From the NCBI RefSeq assembly GCF_030056815.1, contig NZ_JASHKR010000003.1, forward strand, positions 124,001-188,000: a stretch of 64,000 bases of DNA, read 5' to 3'. This DNA comes from Rhodococcus sp. IEGM 1379 (lineage in GTDB: Bacteria > Actinomycetota > Actinomycetes > Mycobacteriales > Mycobacteriaceae). Positions 53,183-64,000 of this stretch are shown piece after piece. Below the pieces are notes generated by a model. The model saw nothing but the letters and a program-made list of their open reading frames with translations. It was not told the DNA's origin and did no database searches. Within the stretch, counting starts at the first letter, position 1; each line of letters starts with the position of its first letter. The position numbers and the translations under genes were made by a program.

Positions 53183-54690
53183 AGCGACTGCGTGCGCTGA
53201 GCCTGATGAGGAACCGTGCGCAGCGCATCGAGGATCTGCTTGCCCAACATCGTGACATCACCCGCACCCATCGTGATGACGATGTCGCCCGGGTGCGCGA
53301 GCCCGGCAACCTGACGCGGCGCCAACGACAGATCAGGCTGATAGTGAACGGGCTTGGTGACCGACTGGGCAACCAGTGCCCCACTGACACCGGGCATCGG
53401 TTCTTCACGGGCGCCATAGACGTCGAGCACGACCACCTCGTCTGCCAGGTCCAACGCAGCCGCGAACTCCGTAGCGAAGGTAGCCGTCCGCGAATACAGG
53501 TGCGGCTGGAATACCACGATTACCCGGCCGGCCGCAGAATTCGAAACCGACGAATCATCCTGCGGGCGAACGAGATCCGCCGCGGCACTCAGCACGGCAC
53601 GCACCTCTGTGGGATGGTGCGCGTAGTCGTCGAATACTCGCACTCCGCGCTCACGACCGGTGAACTGGAAGCGTCGGTGCACTCCCCCGAATCCGGCTAG
53701 ACCTTCGACTATTTCGTCGATTTCTGCGCCCGCAGCTTGGGCAGCCAAGAGTGCAGCAAGCGCATTCAACGCCATATGGCGTCCCGGAACCGCCATGCGC
53801 ACCGTCCGCGCAGCAGCTTCTCCGGCCAACTGGAATTGAAGTACACCGCCTACGTCGTGGGCACGGAAATCGAGTAGGCGCACACCCACCTCGACTCCGT
53901 CGACAGGCTCGAAGGCGTCCGCTACGTCAACATCTGCACTGCCGTAGCCGATAACCCGAATGTCCTTGCGTCCGGATGCAACTACGCGCTTCGCAAGATC
54001 CGCAGAGCCCTCGTCGTCGAGGCACGCGATCAGCAGTCCACCGGGAGCAAGTTTGTCGACAAAATCATCGAATACCTGAACGTACTTCTCGACGCTTCCG
54101 AAGTAATCCAGGTGATCGGCTTCGATATTGGTCACGACTATCGTGTCGGGGTCGTACTGCAGTAGCGACCCGTCGCTCTCGTCCGCCTCGGCCACGAAGA
54201 CATCGCCACTGCCGTGGTGCGCGTTGGTGCCGGCTTCGTTGAGTTCGCCGCCCACAGCAAACGAAGGATCGAAACCGCAGTGCTGCAACGCAACCACCAA
54301 CATCGACGTCGTCGACGTCTTGCCGTGAGTACCCGAAACCAGGAACGTGCGGTTTCCCTCCATCAACGACGCGAGAACCGCCGGCCGGAGAATCACCGGA
54401 ATCCCACGACGTGCTGCCTCGACGAGCTCGGGGTTGTCCTTGGGAATGGCTGCATGTGTTGTGACAACTACGGTGGGCCCACCGGGCAACAAGTCGAGTG
54501 CGTCGGCGTCGTGCCCGATACGGACTTGCGCTCCGCGCGCCCGCAACGCCAACACGCCACGGCTTTCCTTCGCGTCCGATCCTGATACAAGTCCACCGCG
54601 GGACAACAGAATTCGTGCGATGCCGGACATGCCGGCACCACCTATTCCCACCATGTGTACTCGCTCGAGGTGGGCGGGCAGCGCGGTCAT
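53179..54690 (-). CDS. murC: UDP-N-acetylmuramate-L-alanine ligase
   Basis: The 503-aa Mur ligase starts with a Rossmann stretch ([21 protein letters not shown]), has the ATP loop [26 protein letters not shown], and the C-terminal [10 protein letters not shown]. It adds L-Ala to UDP-MurNAc, the first peptide step. It overlaps murG and ftsQ by 4 nt each. Family length is near 480-500 aa. Confidence 0.97.
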   Translation of the reverse strand: MTALPAHLERVHMVGIGGAGMSGIARILLSRGGLVSGSDAKESRGVLALRARGAQVRIGHDADALDLLPGGPTVVVTTHAAIPKDNPELVEAARRGIPVILRPAVLASLMEGNRTFLVSGTHGKTSTTSMLVVALQHCGFDPSFAVGGELNEAGTNAHHGSGDVFVAEADESDGSLLQYDPDTIVVTNIEADHLDYFGSVEKYVQVFDDFVDKLAPGGLLIACLDDEGSADLAKRVVASGRKDIRVIGYGSADVDVADAFEPVDGVEVGVRLLDFRAHDVGGVLQFQLAGEAAARTVRMAVPGRHMALNALAALLAAQAAGAEIDEIVEGLAGFGGVHRRFQFTGRERGVRVFDDYAHHPTEVRAVLSAAADLVRPQDDSSVSNSAAGRVIVVFQPHLYSRTATFATEFAAALDLADEVVVLDVYGAREEPMPGVSGALVAQSVTKPVHYQPDLSLAPRQVAGLAHPGDIVITMGAGDVTMLGKQILDALRTVPHQAQRTQSL

Positions 54691-55859
54691 CGGTTTCCCC
54701 TAATGTTGTTGCTTACAGCTGTGTTGTGGCGTTCTGCTGTTTCCAGAACGATTCGCGCAATTTCGGTGGCGGCAGTTCTGTGCCCGAGGCCGCTGGCACC
54801 GTCGCTCATTTCCTGCAGACGCGTCGCGTCGACGAGCAATGGCACGACGGTGGCGGCTACAAATGCCGGCGTCAGTTCAGCATCACTGACAATGACCGCG
54901 CCGCCCGCGGCGACTACAGGTTTTGCATTGAGTTCCTGCTCCCCGTTTCCGTGTGGCAACGGCACGTACACGGCCGGTAGCCCAACTGCCGACACCTCGG
55001 CAACCGTCATGGCACCCGAACGGCAAATCGCTGCGTCGGCGGCCGCATACGCGAGGTCCATCCGAGACAGGTACGGAACAGCAACATACGGCGCCGACGC
55101 CGAATGCTGCGTCACGACAAGCGAGTTCTTGGGTCCATGCGCATGCAACACCGAAATTCCGGCATCAGCTAGAGCCTGCGCCGCTCCGCTGACCGCGTCG
55201 TTCAGTGATGCTGCGCCCTGTGAACCGCCGAAGACCAGCAGAACCGGCCCGTCCTGCGGAAGCCCGAAGTACTCCCGAGCCTGCGACCGCAAACCCGCCC
55301 GGTCGAAATTCGCGATGGATGCCCGAACCGGAATCCCTACGATGTCGGCATCGTCGGCGCCGCGATTCTTCACACCTGATCCCGGCACTGCAGCCAGAAC
55401 TCGCGTTGCAAGTCGTGCGCCGATCTTGTTCGCGATCCCGGCACTGGCGTTGGCTTCGTGAATGACAATCGGGATATTGCGACGGCGTCGAAGCAACCCA
55501 CCGCGTGCAGCGAGATACGCGGGCAATGCCACATATCCGCCGAAACCCACGATGACGTCCGCATCGACGGAGTCGAGGACCTCGCGCGTCTTACGGACCG
55601 AGGCCCGAATGCGCATCGGGAGTTTCACCAGATCCATCGTCGGCTTACGGGGCAGTGGGACCGGTGGGATCAGTTCGAGGGTGTATCCGCGGGCCGGTAC
55701 CAACGTCGTTTCCAGACCTCGGGCCGTCCCCAGCGCGGTGATCACGGTGTCGGGAGCCAGAGCTTTCACTGCGTCCGCCACTGCCAGAGCTGGCTCGATA
55801 TGACCGGCTGTTCCTCCCCCGGCCACTACTACCGACAGGGCCGAATTTTTGCCGCTCAC
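54687..55859 (-). CDS. murG: Lipid II-forming GlcNAc transferase MurG
   Basis: The 390-aa GT-B glycosyltransferase has the N-terminal loop [34 protein letters not shown], and the donor site [15 protein letters not shown] and [34 protein letters not shown]. It converts lipid I to lipid II on the inner membrane. Its start overlaps the ftsW stop by 4 nt. Confidence 0.97.
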   Translation of the reverse strand: MSGKNSALSVVVAGGGTAGHIEPALAVADAVKALAPDTVITALGTARGLETTLVPARGYTLELIPPVPLPRKPTMDLVKLPMRIRASVRKTREVLDSVDADVIVGFGGYVALPAYLAARGGLLRRRRNIPIVIHEANASAGIANKIGARLATRVLAAVPGSGVKNRGADDADIVGIPVRASIANFDRAGLRSQAREYFGLPQDGPVLLVFGGSQGAASLNDAVSGAAQALADAGISVLHAHGPKNSLVVTQHSASAPYVAVPYLSRMDLAYAAADAAICRSGAMTVAEVSAVGLPAVYVPLPHGNGEQELNAKPVVAAGGAVIVSDAELTPAFVAATVVPLLVDATRLQEMSDGASGLGHRTAATEIARIVLETAERHNTAVSNNIRGNR

Positions 55860-57208
55860 CTACGAATTCCTCGCTCTCGAATATCTTGTGGGTCCTGTGT
55901 GTTCCGAGTCGGCGCCTGCCGACGTCGTCCATTCTGCCCTGCCTGGCCTGGCTGCTCCTTGCGACGCTGCGGGGCAGCACGACGAACTGCGCCGAATGCC
56001 TGGTACGGAACCGGCAGCGGCAACCGCAGGAGCCTGGAAATCTTACCGTCCTGACCGGAACGCAAGGCCGCGATGGCTTCGGGTTCGTGACGCGCGGCAT
56101 TCGCGATGATGCCGAACATGAACAACGTGATCGCCAGCGACGAACCGCCCGCGGAGACCAGTGGCAATTGAAGGCCCGTCACGGGGAGCAATCCGATCAC
56201 GTATCCGATATTGATCATCGCCTGACCGACTATCCACGTGGTTGCAGTGGCGGAGAGCAGTCGCCAGAACGGATCGATACTTCGAGCCGCGATACGCAAG
56301 CCGGTGTAGACAAACCCCGCGAAGAGTCCGAGAACGACGAGGCAACCGACAAAACCCAGTTCCTCGCCGATGATCGCGAAGATGAAGTCGTTGTGCGCGT
56401 TGGGCAGGTAATTCCATTTGGCGGCGCTCTGCCCCAAACCCACCCCGAAGATCTTGCCGTCAGCGAGCGAATACAGAGCTTGCTTCGCTTGGTAATTGCC
56501 GCCCTGAAGGTCATCACTGGGATTGAAGAACGACTTGACCCGGTCCGATCGGTACCCAGCGGTCAATGCAAGTGTTCCGGCGAGCACGACACCGGTAACG
56601 GCAATAGTTCCGAACAATTTCAACGGAAGACCGCCGAACCACAAGAGCGCACCGAGGATGATGCCCAAAGCGATCGTCGTGCTCAGGTTCGGTTGTGCGA
56701 CAACCAAAGCGAACACCAGGAGCGCTGCCGGCACGAGCGGGATCAGGATCGAGCGAGCCGAATTGTCGTCGGTCCTCCTCGACGCGAGCAAATGCGCACC
56801 CCAAATTGCGAGCACAACTTTCATGAGCTCCGATGGTTGAAGCGAGAAGCCGCCCACCGTGAACCATCGACGCGCACCCTGAGCTGCGGTGCCGATTCCC
56901 GGAATGAGCACCAGCACCAGCATGATCAACACGACGACAAAAACCGGAAACGAGAATCGTCGAATAGTGTGTGCCGGAATCCTCAAGGCCACATAAAAAA
57001 GTACCGAACCCAGCACTGCGAAGATCAACTGCTGAAAGAACAGCGAATAGGCTGAACCACCGCTTGTATATTGCTCGACGCCCGAAGCGGACAGCACCAT
57101 CACCAGGCCCAAGACCGTCAACATCACGGCAATCGTGACCACCAGATGGAACGACGCCAACGGCCGCGCCAACCAGGCACCGATTCGGGTCTTGGGACCC
57201 TGGGTCAT
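55856..57208 (-). CDS. ftsW: Septal peptidoglycan polymerase FtsW
   Basis: The 450-aa SEDS protein has about ten membrane segments and conserved family stretches: [90 protein letters not shown], and [28 protein letters not shown]. It polymerises lipid II with FtsI. A basic disordered tail of about 45 residues ends the protein. It overlaps the murD stop and the murG start by 4 nt. Confidence 0.97.
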   Translation of the reverse strand: MTQGPKTRIGAWLARPLASFHLVVTIAVMLTVLGLVMVLSASGVEQYTSGGSAYSLFFQQLIFAVLGSVLFYVALRIPAHTIRRFSFPVFVVVLIMLVLVLIPGIGTAAQGARRWFTVGGFSLQPSELMKVVLAIWGAHLLASRRTDDNSARSILIPLVPAALLVFALVVAQPNLSTTIALGIILGALLWFGGLPLKLFGTIAVTGVVLAGTLALTAGYRSDRVKSFFNPSDDLQGGNYQAKQALYSLADGKIFGVGLGQSAAKWNYLPNAHNDFIFAIIGEELGFVGCLVVLGLFAGFVYTGLRIAARSIDPFWRLLSATATTWIVGQAMINIGYVIGLLPVTGLQLPLVSAGGSSLAITLFMFGIIANAARHEPEAIAALRSGQDGKISRLLRLPLPVPYQAFGAVRRAAPQRRKEQPGQAGQNGRRRQAPTRNTQDPQDIRERGIRR

Positions 57209-58758
57209 TGTGCGTTTCCGGCTTCGCTCACTGATCCGGGTGGCGGATCGGACAACGCCGCAACGGCAGCAGCAAAACTGTTGCCGCGATGGCCGTAGCT
57301 GTCGAACATGTCCAATGACGCAGCTGCCGGTGCCAGAACCACCGCACTGCCGGGCAGTACCGATACCAAGGCCAACTCCGCGGCCTCACCGACCACGGCC
57401 GCCATCACCGCATCGGCGTCGGATCCCGAAGGCAAGGTCACGAACTTCGTCGACGAGCTGTGAATTTTGTTCACCTGTGCATCGTCCTCCGTTCCCACGC
57501 GGACGACGGGGACCTCGGGCGCGTGTCGCGACAACGCCTGCTCGATCTCACCGGCATCGCTTCCCAGCAACACTGCGCCGGCAAGCCTGCTGCCAACCTC
57601 GGCCACCAACTCGTCGACACTGGCACCCTTGAGCAGTCCACCGGCAATCCACACCACGCGTTCGTGCGCCAGGATCGACGGCCGTGCGGCATGCGGATTG
57701 GTCGCCTTGGAATCGTCGACGAAGACCACCGAACCCACCGTGCCGACAACTGCGCCTCGATGCGGTCCCACCTGATGAGCTGCCAACCCGGCTCGAACCG
57801 CGTCGGCAGCGATCCCGACAGCTCGGGCGAGCGCGGCAGCGGCAAGTGCGTCCATGATGCCGGCCGGACCGGGCGGATCGATATCCGCAGCCTCAGCCAG
57901 TTGCACGCCCGTTCCGAATGCGTTGTCGACGAGAAACCCGTCTGCAACACCCAACTCTCCGTCAACCGGAGCGCCCAATCGAAATCCCACGACGACGTCG
58001 GCAGAAGCAGCGCGGCCCAATTGCGCGGCAATAGCGTCGTCAAGCCCGACGACCGCGACCTTGCCACTGAGCGCCCGTGCCTTCGCCTCGGCATACGCAG
58101 CCATACCACCGTGCCAATCCAGGTGGTCTTCAGCGACATTGAGAACTACGCCGGCATCAGGGCACACCGAAGGGGCCCAGTGCAATTGGAACGACGACAG
58201 CTCGACGGCCAGATAGTCGACGCGAGGCGACGTGTCCATCAACGCTTCCAGCACTGGCAGACCGATATTGCCGCACGCGCGACCTTCGAGACCCGCAGCG
58301 TCCAGAATCGAGGCGAGCATCGAGGTTGTTGTCGTCTTGCCGTTGGTTCCCGTGACGACGAGCCACTTTCGCGGCGGTCCGTACAGACCGCAGTGGTCAA
58401 CCCGCCATGACAACTCGACGTCGCCCCAGATCGGAATACCGTGACCGGCGGCTGCCGCAAGAATCGGTGCGTCCGGCCGGAACCCCGGGCTAGTCACGAC
58501 GAGCGCGTACTGCTTAATCGAATTCTGATCTGCCTCGATCGAGGCGGTGGTGACTGTATCGGCACCAAGTTCGGCGCAACGATCCGCAAAATCCAGCGTG
58601 GAATCGGCGACCGTGACCACGGCGCCAAGGACTACCAGCGGTTCGATGGTCGCCTGGCCGGAGACTCGGCCGCCGGCGACCAATACTCTTTGTCCGCGAA
58701 GCCAACTCAGATCGTTACCTAAATCCCCCGAGTTGGTCGAGTCCACAGGGTTGGTCAC
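57205..58758 (-). CDS. murD: UDP-N-acetylmuramoyl-alanine-D-glutamate ligase
   Basis: The 517-aa ligase has an N-terminal Rossmann domain ([18 protein letters not shown]), the ATP loop [45 protein letters not shown] and [14 protein letters not shown]. It adds D-Glu to UDP-MurNAc-L-Ala. GTG at 58758 is chosen because GGAGG, inside the mraY end, lies 7 nt upstream. It is 2 nt after the mraY stop. Confidence 0.96.
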   Translation of the reverse strand: MTNPVDSTNSGDLGNDLSWLRGQRVLVAGGRVSGQATIEPLVVLGAVVTVADSTLDFADRCAELGADTVTTASIEADQNSIKQYALVVTSPGFRPDAPILAAAAGHGIPIWGDVELSWRVDHCGLYGPPRKWLVVTGTNGKTTTTSMLASILDAAGLEGRACGNIGLPVLEALMDTSPRVDYLAVELSSFQLHWAPSVCPDAGVVLNVAEDHLDWHGGMAAYAEAKARALSGKVAVVGLDDAIAAQLGRAASADVVVGFRLGAPVDGELGVADGFLVDNAFGTGVQLAEAADIDPPGPAGIMDALAAAALARAVGIAADAVRAGLAAHQVGPHRGAVVGTVGSVVFVDDSKATNPHAARPSILAHERVVWIAGGLLKGASVDELVAEVGSRLAGAVLLGSDAGEIEQALSRHAPEVPVVRVGTEDDAQVNKIHSSSTKFVTLPSGSDADAVMAAVVGEAAELALVSVLPGSAVVLAPAAASLDMFDSYGHRGNSFAAAVAALSDPPPGSVSEAGNAQ

Positions 58759-58760
58759 GG

Positions 58761-59843
58761 TCAGCCTCCGATGGCTGCGAGGAACTCGCTGTAGAAGAGC
58801 GCCAGTCCGATTGCCGACGCGATTGCGGCCAGCAGCCAGAATCTGATGATGACCGTGGTTTCCGCCCACCCGGCAAGCTCGAAGTGATGATGGAACGGAG
58901 CCATTCGGAAGACCCGTCGACGGCTGGACTTGAACACCGCTACCTGGATCACCACCGACGCGGCCTCAGCGACGAACAGTGCGCCGATGACAACCATCAA
59001 CAATTCGGTGTTCGTAGTGATCGACAGTCCGGCGAGCATGCCGCCGAGTGCCAACGAACCGGTGTCCCCCATGAAGATCTTGGCCGGAGCCGCGTTCCAC
59101 CACAGGAAACCGATGCACGCACCAGCGCCGGCAGCACAGATCAACGCAAGGTCGAGCGGGTCACGAACGTCGTAGCAGCCCTTCACCGGACTGGTCTCGC
59201 ACGAATTGCGGAACTGCCAGAAGGTGATGATGACGTACGCGCCGAGAACAAAACTCATTGCTCCCGCAGCCAGTCCGTCCAACCCGTCGGTGAGGTTGAC
59301 CGCGTTGGACCAGGCACTGACCAGCAAGTAACAGAACGCGATGAACACGACGGAACCGAGCGAGACCGTCGCGATGTCACGAACGTAAGACAGGTGAACG
59401 CTGCCCGGAGTCAGGCCGTCAGCACCGCGGAACTGCAACGCGAGGATGCCGAAGATTACTGCGGCGACGAATTGTCCGACGAGCTTGGCCGTCTTGTTCA
59501 GCCCGAGGTTGCGTTGCTTACGGATCTTGATGAAATCGTCGAGGAACCCGACACCGCCGAGCGCCGTGGTCAGGCCGAGGACAAGAAGCCCCGACGCCGA
59601 CGGTCCACTCGCCCCGTCTATACCCATCCCGATGAGGTGAGTGCCGAAGTATCCCGCCCATATTCCGGCGAGGATCGCGACACCACCCATCGTCGGTGTT
59701 CCGCGCTTCGCCTGGTGGCTGGCCGGGCCTTCGGTCCGGATCTCCTGACCGAATCCCTGTTTGGCGAACGCCTTGATCAGGATCGGGGTGAGCATGATCG
59801 AGACCGCGAGCGATATGCCGGCGGCCAGCAGAATTTGAATCAC
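58761..59843 (-). CDS. mraY: Phospho-MurNAc-pentapeptide translocase MraY
   Basis: The 360-aa ten-helix membrane enzyme has the family motifs [40 protein letters not shown] (catalytic Asp region) and [20 protein letters not shown]. It makes lipid I on the inner membrane. GTG start at 59843 overlaps the murF stop as GTGA. Confidence 0.98.
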   Translation of the reverse strand: MIQILLAAGISLAVSIMLTPILIKAFAKQGFGQEIRTEGPASHQAKRGTPTMGGVAILAGIWAGYFGTHLIGMGIDGASGPSASGLLVLGLTTALGGVGFLDDFIKIRKQRNLGLNKTAKLVGQFVAAVIFGILALQFRGADGLTPGSVHLSYVRDIATVSLGSVVFIAFCYLLVSAWSNAVNLTDGLDGLAAGAMSFVLGAYVIITFWQFRNSCETSPVKGCYDVRDPLDLALICAAGAGACIGFLWWNAAPAKIFMGDTGSLALGGMLAGLSITTNTELLMVVIGALFVAEAASVVIQVAVFKSSRRRVFRMAPFHHHFELAGWAETTVIIRFWLLAAIASAIGLALFYSEFLAAIGG

Positions 59844-61339
59844 TCGGACACCTGCTTCTGCGCCAGAACCGCCTCGGCCACCGTCCAGAGACCGATCGAC
59901 TGAGATGCCTTGACCAACACCAGGTCACCGGGTGCAAGCTCCGATTCGAGGATCGCCACGGCAGCTGCAGCGTCGGGGACCACTACGGACTCGTCACCCC
60001 AGGAACCCTCCATCACAGCGCCCTGATTCATCGCGCGAGCCGTGCGACCGGTCCCGACCACGATCAGCTTGCTGACATCGAGACGCACGGCGAGCCTGCC
60101 GATTGCATCGTGTTCGATGACGGATTCGGGGCCGAGTTCCGCCATCTCGCCGAGCACTGCCCAGCTTCGACGGCCGAAGTGTCGATCCGAACGCGCCATC
60201 GACACCAGAGCCTTGAGCGCAGCACGCATCGACTCCGGGTTGGCGTTGTAGCTGTCATTGATGACGGTGACGCCGTCACTGCGTTCGGTGACCTCCATGC
60301 GCCGGGCCGAAGCTGCCTTCGTGTCTTCGAGGATGCGAGCGATATCCGCGACCGAGACGTCGTTTTCCAGGGCTACGGCTGCAGCAGCGAGTGCATTCCC
60401 GACCTGATGTTCACCGTGGACAGCCAGCCGGATTCGCGCCGAACCCTTGTCCGAATTCAGCGTGAAAGTTGCCCGGGCTTGATCGTCCACCGTCACGTCC
60501 GTTGCCCGTACGTGGGCACCTTCGGATTGTCCGACCAGCACCACACGCGCATCGGTACGGGACGCCATTGCCGCGACCATACGATCATCGGCATTGAGAA
60601 TGGCGACACCACCCTCAGCAGCCGACGGAAGAGCTTCTACCAGTTCGCCTTTCGTGGTCGCGATAGCTTCTCGGGAGCCGAATTCACCGAGGTGCGCAGT
60701 GCCCACGTTCAGGACGACACCGATCTTGGGCGGCGCGATCTGTGCCAATTCAGCGATGTGGCCGACACCGCGGGCCGACATCTCCAGTACCAGAAAGTCT
60801 GTCTGCTCGTCGGCGCGCAGGGCGGTCCACGGGTGGCCCAATTCGTTGTTGAACGAACCCGGCGGTGCAACAACCTCACCGGACCCGCGCAATACTGCGG
60901 CGACAAGGTCCTTGGTGGATGTTTTTCCGGCGGAACCGGTGATTCCGACGACGGTCAGACCGTTATCGGCCGACAACGTGTCGACGACTGCTCTGGCCAG
61001 CAAGCCCAGCGCGCGCAGCACCGCCGCACCGCTACCGTCGGCGTCATGTTCGAGAGCCATGACCGAACTCGGACCGGTCGACGAGTGTGGTGCCACCACG
61101 ATTGCCGGCACTCCCACAGGCCGAGCCGCCAATACAGCCACTGCGCCGGCCGCGACTGCCGCACCGGCGTGCTCGTGACCGTCGACGCGGGCTCCTGGCA
61201 GCGCCAGGAAGAGTCCACCCGGACCTATTCTGCGAGAATCGAATTCGACGGTCCCCGTCACGGTCGCCGACGGATCGTCGACGTCGTGCAGGGTTCCTCC
61301 GACGATCTCGGCAATCCGAGAGAGCGTCATCGGGATCAT
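59840..61339 (-). CDS. murF: UDP-MurNAc-tripeptide-D-alanyl-D-alanine ligase
   Basis: The 499-aa Mur ligase has the substrate domain with [34 protein letters not shown], the ATP loop [39 protein letters not shown], and [17 protein letters not shown]. It adds D-Ala-D-Ala. The ATG at 61339 overlaps the murE stop (ATGA) and has GGAGG 6 nt upstream. Confidence 0.97.
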   Translation of the reverse strand: MIPMTLSRIAEIVGGTLHDVDDPSATVTGTVEFDSRRIGPGGLFLALPGARVDGHEHAGAAVAAGAVAVLAARPVGVPAIVVAPHSSTGPSSVMALEHDADGSGAAVLRALGLLARAVVDTLSADNGLTVVGITGSAGKTSTKDLVAAVLRGSGEVVAPPGSFNNELGHPWTALRADEQTDFLVLEMSARGVGHIAELAQIAPPKIGVVLNVGTAHLGEFGSREAIATTKGELVEALPSAAEGGVAILNADDRMVAAMASRTDARVVLVGQSEGAHVRATDVTVDDQARATFTLNSDKGSARIRLAVHGEHQVGNALAAAAVALENDVSVADIARILEDTKAASARRMEVTERSDGVTVINDSYNANPESMRAALKALVSMARSDRHFGRRSWAVLGEMAELGPESVIEHDAIGRLAVRLDVSKLIVVGTGRTARAMNQGAVMEGSWGDESVVVPDAAAAVAILESELAPGDLVLVKASQSIGLWTVAEAVLAQKQVSE

Positions 61340-63015
61340 TTCTTGCCTCCATGTGCTGTGTTGACGACGATCCGGTCGATCATCTCGCCCAGCACCTCGC
61401 GGTCATCGAAAGGATGCTTGACCCCGTCGATTTCCTGACCTGTTTCGTGACCTTTGCCGGCCACCAGTACTACGTCGCCGGGCTGTGCCCAACGAACGGC
61501 TTGTTCGATCGCCTCGGCGCGATCCCCCACTTCGAGCACCACCCCGCGCTCCGATTCCGGAACCGCCAGCGCACCCGCCATCACTGCAGCGCGAATCGTG
61601 GCGGGCACTTCAGTCCTCGGATTGTCGTCCGTGACGATCAGCAGATCACTGCCGCGCGCGCTCGCTTCACCCATCAGTGCGCGCTTGCCGGCATCTCGGT
61701 CGCCGCCGGCACCGACAACGACCCCGACGCGGCCGGAGACTTGATTTCTCAGCGTTGCAATGACCGCCTCGAGGGCAGCGGGCTTGTGCGCGTAGTCGAC
61801 AACGGCGAGGAATCCTTGGCCACGATCGATGCGCTGGACGCGGCCGGGAACATCCACTGCTCCCACTGCCGCTACGGCCGCCGGCAGATCGATATCGGCG
61901 GCAACGCAAATGGTCAGAGCAAGGGCAGCATTCGCAACGTTGTATCGCCCGGGAAGCCGCAACGACACCGGCGACGACTGTCCATCCGGTCCGATCAGAT
62001 CGAAAGTCTGCGAACCGTCGTCGGCAACCTCGACCGATCCGACATTCCAATCGGCGTCAGACTCGGAAGTCGACACGGTGGTCAGAGCATCAGCGGCGAC
62101 GAGTTCCGCCATCCGGCGACCCCAGACGTCGTCGACGCAGATGACTGAACGGTCGGCCCGGACAGTCGACTGCGGATCGAACAGACGAGCCTTCGCCTCG
62201 AAGTACTCTTCGAAATCTCTGTGAAAATCCAGGTGGTCCTGTGAAAGATTGGTGAACGCGCCGATATCGAAGCGGATACCGTCGACGCGTCCGAGTGAAA
62301 GAGCATGACTCGACACTTCCATCACGACGGTGTCGATACCCTGCTCCGCCATCACTGCGAACAACGCATGCAACTGCGGCGCTTCCGGTGTGGTGAGGGC
62401 GCTCGGCACTCGACGGCCCTGGATCCGGGTCTCGATAGTGCCCACCAAGCCCGGCGTACGCCCGGCGCCGGCCAGCGCAGCTTCGAGCAAATATGACGTC
62501 GTGGTCTTGCCTGAGGTCCCGGTAATGCCGATGACCTGCATCTTCTCCGACGGTCGGCCGTAAATTTCGGCCGAGATCTCGCCGAGTACGTCACGAGGTT
62601 TCGGATGGACCAAAACCCTCACCGGTCGGTCTGTCTTCGGGACGGATCTGCGAAGCAAACCCAGGCCGGCTTCGTCCGTCAAGATCGCGGCAGCTCCGCG
62701 GGCAAGTGCATCACCGGCGAACTCGGCGCCATGCGAGCGAGCACCCGGCAACGCCGCAAACAGATCTCCCGGAACAATTGCCTGCGCCCGAAGATCAACA
62801 CCGGAGACGACGTCGGCTGCCTTCGCGGCGCCCATCCACTCGACGTGAAGCCAATCGAGGCGGGCCCCGGACAATGCCGCCAGAACCGCGATCTCCGTGT
62901 CGATCGGATGAACTGGTCGTGCACTCTGCGCAACACCAGGCTGTGATGATGCGGAAGAATCCGGCGACGACGGCGAAGGTTCCGACGACGATTGCGAACT
63001 GTTCGGCACTGTCAC
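61336..63015 (-). CDS. murE: UDP-MurNAc-Ala-Glu meso-diaminopimelate ligase
   Basis: The 559-aa ligase has the N-terminal substrate domain (VVSGVDLRAQAIVPGDLFAALPGARSHGAEF), the ATP loop GITGTSGKTTTSYLLEA, EVSSHALSLGRVDG, SQDHLDFHRDFEEYF, and the specificity motif DNPR in VTDDNPRTEVPA, which marks meso-DAP rather than lysine. A Ser/Pro-rich N-terminal extension of about 30 residues precedes the fold. GTG at 63015 has AGGAG upstream. Confidence 0.96.
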   Translation of the reverse strand: MTVPNSSQSSSEPSPSSPDSSASSQPGVAQSARPVHPIDTEIAVLAALSGARLDWLHVEWMGAAKAADVVSGVDLRAQAIVPGDLFAALPGARSHGAEFAGDALARGAAAILTDEAGLGLLRRSVPKTDRPVRVLVHPKPRDVLGEISAEIYGRPSEKMQVIGITGTSGKTTTSYLLEAALAGAGRTPGLVGTIETRIQGRRVPSALTTPEAPQLHALFAVMAEQGIDTVVMEVSSHALSLGRVDGIRFDIGAFTNLSQDHLDFHRDFEEYFEAKARLFDPQSTVRADRSVICVDDVWGRRMAELVAADALTTVSTSESDADWNVGSVEVADDGSQTFDLIGPDGQSSPVSLRLPGRYNVANAALALTICVAADIDLPAAVAAVGAVDVPGRVQRIDRGQGFLAVVDYAHKPAALEAVIATLRNQVSGRVGVVVGAGGDRDAGKRALMGEASARGSDLLIVTDDNPRTEVPATIRAAVMAGALAVPESERGVVLEVGDRAEAIEQAVRWAQPGDVVLVAGKGHETGQEIDGVKHPFDDREVLGEMIDRIVVNTAHGGKK

Positions 63016-63141
63016 TCGGCTCCTGGCAATTGTGGTTGGTCGAAAGGCAGCCACAGGATCCTGAAACAAGAAAACTGCGACGTCTGAGATTACCGCGCGC
63101 GGGAACCGACGAAGACCGCGTCGGTCATGATTCCCACGCCA

Positions 63142-64000
63142 TCAGTCTGCCTGCAGCACCAACTTACGACCCGGATCCGGAGACATCGGAACGCTGTCAC
63201 GCTGCAGCATCCACGAGGCAATGTTGTGGAACAGCGGCGCTGCGGACTGTCCGCCTCCGCCGTCGACACCCCGAACGGGAGCGTCGAGCATGATTCCGAT
63301 CACGAAACGCGGATTGTCTGCCGGAGCGATGCCGGCAAAGGTGATCCAGTAGTTGGAGTTGGAGTAGCACTTGCACGCGGGATCAATCTGCTGCGCGGTG
63401 CCGGTCTTGCCACTGACCTGGTAACCCTCGACTCCGGCGGCCACACCCGTGCCGCGCTGATTACCGGTGTCGTCCTGAGTTACCGAGCGAAACATGTCAC
63501 GAACCGCTGCCGCTGTTTCCGGACTAACCACCTCGATACCCTCGGGTTGCGGCAACTCTGTCCGCTCTCCCGACGAGTTCTCGGTGGACTTGACTATCCG
63601 CGGTGGGATACGCACGCCGTCGTTGGCAATCGCCTGGTACATGCCGGTCATCTGCAACAACGTCATCGACAAACCCTGGCCGATGGGGAGGTTGGCAAAC
63701 GTACCGCCGGACCACTGGTCACGGCTGGGCACAAGGCCGGCACTCTCATCGGGGAGCCCGACCTCGCTGCGCTGCCCCAGACCGAACTTGTCGAGCATGT
63801 CGGCAAAACGATCCTCGCCGACGCGCTGCGCCAGCATCAGCGTTCCGACGTTGGATGACTTACCGAACACACCGGTAGACGTGTAGGGAGCAACCCCGTG
63901 GTCCCACGCGTCCTTCACGGTAGCGCCGGACATCGTGATGCTGCCCGGAACCTGCAGAACCTCGTCCGGTGTGGTCAATCCGTCCTCGATGGCCGCAGCC
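63142..64000 (-). CDS. ftsI: Septal transpeptidase FtsI (PBP3/PbpB), C-terminal part
   Basis: About 285 C-terminal residues of a class B penicillin-binding protein are present; the gene runs off the right edge. The second transpeptidase motif SxN is in FGKSSNVGTL, and the third KTG motif in GYQVSGKTGTAQQIDPA; the SxxK motif lies outside the window. GQGLSMTLLQMTGMYQAIANDGV is typical. It cross-links septal peptidoglycan with FtsW. It lies 126 bp before the murE start, and nothing else was recognised in that gap. Confidence 0.95.
   Translation of the reverse strand, partial: AAAIEDGLTTPDEVLQVPGSITMSGATVKDAWDHGVAPYTSTGVFGKSSNVGTLMLAQRVGEDRFADMLDKFGLGQRSEVGLPDESAGLVPSRDQWSGGTFANLPIGQGLSMTLLQMTGMYQAIANDGVRIPPRIVKSTENSSGERTELPQPEGIEVVSPETAAAVRDMFRSVTQDDTGNQRGTGVAAGVEGYQVSGKTGTAQQIDPACKCYSNSNYWITFAGIAPADNPRFVIGIMLDAPVRGVDGGGGQSAAPLFHNIASWMLQRDSVPMSPDPGRKLVLQAD

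Overview
The window comes from a high-GC actinobacterium of the mycolic-acid group, most likely a Rhodococcus close to R. erythropolis/R. qingshengii. That is an inference from gene content: a division and cell-wall (dcw) cluster in the mycobacterial order with Wag31, SepF and a DNPR-type MurE, a long eukaryote-like IleS behind an actinobacterial T-box, and a steroid ring hydroxylase (KshA). No taxonomic search was possible.

Region 1 (1-5565) is catabolic. It holds a partial dipeptide-type ABC permease, an IclR regulator, an HsaA-like flavin monooxygenase, a divergent Rieske oxygenase that is clearly KshA, and a second IclR regulator.

Region 2 (5688-29487, all minus strand) is a 24-kb block that combines a type VII secretion module with a phospho-signalling module. 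In transcription order it encodes a 2015-aa anchored surface protein (ten Ig/cadherin-like repeats plus five Fn3 domains), a MoxR ATPase, a DUF58 protein, a membrane protein with a transglutaminase-like domain lacking catalytic Cys and His, an RDD/zinc-ribbon/FHA protein, a PP2C phosphatase, a zinc-ribbon/FHA protein, a membrane Ser/Thr kinase, an FHA/HTH protein, a YukD-FHA-FtsK secretion ATPase, a WXG100 protein, two proteins that share a WXG-like N-terminal module (one with a GHSQGG lipase domain, one with a glycine-rich hydrophobic domain), and a small EspG-like protein. Most genes from moxR to the kinase overlap by 1-4 nt. Intrinsic RNA structures flank the WXG100 gene.

Region 3 (29721-43262) is housekeeping and mixed: dnaE1, a small membrane protein, an RluD-family pseudouridine synthase, lspA, two lipoproteins, an ABM-domain protein, an azoreductase, a frameshifted DUF2889-like gene, a small membrane protein, gadB with a strong bidirectional terminator, an MTB12-like lipoprotein, dinB and a TfoX-domain protein.

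Region 4 (43347-64000, all minus strand) is ileS with its T-box leader followed by the dcw cluster. In transcription order from the right edge it runs ftsI (partial), murE, murF, mraY, murD, ftsW, murG, murC, ftsQ, ftsZ, pgeF, yggS, sepF, yggT, wag31 and a small membrane protein, and then ileS. From murE to ftsQ the genes overlap or nearly touch, consistent with one co-translated unit. No tRNA, rRNA, CRISPR array, insertion sequence or integrase was seen.
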